From positions 1 through 61,589 of the forward strand of contig JAZRYE010000021.1 in the NCBI GenBank assembly GCA_045600585.1: a stretch of DNA of 61,589 bases, given 5' to 3'. Below, piece after piece: positions 61,401 to 61,589 of the stretch. Source of the stretch: JAZRYE01 sp045600585. GTDB lineage: Bacteria; Bacillota_I; Bacilli_A; RFN20; CAG-826. Below the pieces are notes generated by a model. The model did not search any database. It was not told where the DNA came from and was given only the letters and a program-made list of their open reading frames with translations. Position 1 is the first letter of the stretch, and each line of letters starts with the position of its first letter. The position numbers and the translations under genes are program-made.

Positions 61401-61589
61401 CCATCAATTATTTAAATAATGGAAATATCGATGAACTATCTTCTTCAAATGGAAGCGTTTATCAAAATGTTTATGACGAGTTAGATGAAGTTATTGAAAT
61501 TAAAATACCAGATACAGATATTACTTATGAATCATTCTTCTATAATCACATTAATCATTTATTAATCGAAAATATTATTAATGATACTT
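58499..61589 (+). CDS. Large YD-repeat/RHS-like protein (3' end outside window)
   Basis: The frame is open for 1030 codons from the ATG at 58499 to the window edge. It starts MITSRVINPQIYYYNTYNFQ with no signal peptide. Composition is rich in Ser, Asn, Ile, Tyr and Asp. YD-repeat-like units are seen (YDYDDRNNLIGITRDDNLSI near residue 855, SYEYEDITNRLSNKIL near 920, SYSYNNKNDLTQISI near 940), and NxxFE-type openings of carbohydrate-binding-like modules (PNHSFEDYS near 150, ENHLFEKGLESWGFSG near 490). The gene is AT-richer than its neighbours and has no Shine-Dalgarno site. RHS/YD proteins often end in a variable C-terminal domain, which is not visible here. Confidence 0.75.
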   Translation, partial: MITSRVINPQIYYYNTYNFQPVSCEQLYVLNQGYCLIYDIIPDLNCCSLSFNIYCEEGCPAILSIITNPQISSIESLMSSFDSYSEGEYLFGVTTKPNSNNKITIDKTFIDSNISSNGHLYLTIKYMSAIRSFIAFSNLNAQELIISDEGLMPNHSFEDYSLDSANLKIDRGNGKSFLTIAQFQTNDPLTPINISFSYNEDAGLRHNYQISINEINDDEFLLINPTGYKENFIKINNEDLSKYDIDEPFQEGDVFYYSSISSSYAYKRSNRLNIVNRNDETYIFYEGKLNSITFCHETLSFLYQGNLLTSISNTREIVNLYYFNGELSYISSANINLPMLMISHSSNSYTFLTYNNNILINHTVLELGNDYLDGYITKIKDLISNNYYELNYDSNLKVSNISFKKRTDNNDELLIYKDYYSYNDNKTTVTNSLDQRKVYYFDNYLRLVTLIDENKKVTSYSYEPLEEHYSSNISSINKAISIRRNYIENHLFEKGLESWGFSGTGSYSISSNSIYGSSSLCVETNANQTLTITQAIVDPKRGTYKLKAFLKLVEASSFITISLKATYSTVPIITPIFRSSSDVSNAIIPPIHPIGNETITKSITISDIDEYKEYQLDDLTIPNSATLISELLITISIPSNTKVYFDYFSFDEELDPKVNLLSNGYLEKISNNFPTDWRFINDNHDGFSIINSVNEFSLLDNNACSIKFPSKTFDGTDRGIKQTINISGKRNDKYTLSVISKSLTSSNTKYQAYISFKMGEAIKTYYFDFIKDYSSYQLLTRSITSEIDYNSIEVGVIFNGSEEVIFDSFELLKEATYLDISHDSFNNVSFSSSSYLGYKKNKVIASISNDGDLSIYDYDDRNNLIGITRDDNLSIRNFYDDDNHLISSTLHYEGEEISRSRNYQNLLLVQSIDEHQNVTSYEYEDITNRLSNKILGNSKESYSYNNKNDLTQISILNNSNNHLLSSNSINYLNNGNIDELSSSNGSVYQNVYDELDEVIEIKIPDTDITYESFFYNHINHLLIENIINDT

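Overview
The window comes from a low-GC, anaerobic Firmicutes-type bacterium, most likely a gut or rumen member of the Bacilli/Erysipelotrichia/Mollicutes-like radiation. The evidence is strong AT bias, gene order of the S10-spc-alpha ribosomal cluster, a zinc-type S14, loss of rpmD (L30) between rpsE and rplO, an IS1182-type element, queT/queH queuosine salvage, and oxygen-sensitive glycyl-radical metabolism. UGA is almost never used as a stop (one clear case, nagA), but Trp is always UGG, so the code is standard. No database search was possible; the lineage is an inference.

Region 1 (1-1654) is the end of an IS1182-family insertion sequence, truncated by the window edge and inserted just after a GH106-like alpha-L-rhamnosidase gene. 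Region 2 (1674-18454) is deoxyhexose and glycan catabolism: GH106 rhamnosidase, L-fucose mutarotase, an unknown 174-residue protein, an operon nagA / ROK kinase / esterase / SemiSWEET-like / GH130, and an operon fucI / GH38 alpha-mannosidase / rhaB / rhaA / rhaD. A metallophosphoesterase lipoprotein follows (18629-20227).

Region 3 (20613-34229) is a complete glycyl-radical bacterial microcompartment operon of the fucose/rhamnose 1,2-propanediol type (GRM5-like): glycyl-radical propanediol dehydratase and activase, PduU-type shell protein, EutP/PduV GTPase, class II aldolase, GlcG/PduO-C-like protein, zinc alcohol dehydrogenase, five BMC-H proteins (three nearly identical), BMC-P, RnfC-like PduS, BMC-T with a likely Fe-S cysteine, a DeoR regulator, CoA-acylating aldehyde dehydrogenase PduP and phosphotransacylase PduL. 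Outside enzymes turn fucose and rhamnose into ketose-1-phosphates; the organelle splits these to DHAP and lactaldehyde, and 1,2-propanediol is then dehydrated to propanal and disproportionated to propanol and propionyl phosphate. Five cargo proteins carry similar terminal amphipathic helices. Points of special interest are an internal ribosome-binding site that should give long and short forms of one shell protein, a 13-bp hairpin before the pentamer gene, an expanded BMC-H pore loop, and a minimal activase without the ferredoxin domain.

Region 4 (34351-42302) holds an ArsR regulator with a putative operator, a DUF2188 protein, membrane proteins, peptidase T, a kinase-like protein, and a queuosine salvage cluster (preQ1 riboswitch-queT, tgt, queA, queH). 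Region 5 (42524-57408) is the S10-spc-alpha ribosomal cluster with secY, adk, map, infA and rpoA, starting from a near-consensus promoter and a long structured leader. Region 6 (57417-61589) holds an aldose epimerase and the first 1030 codons of a large AT-rich YD-repeat-like protein cut by the window end. No tRNA, rRNA or CRISPR array was seen.
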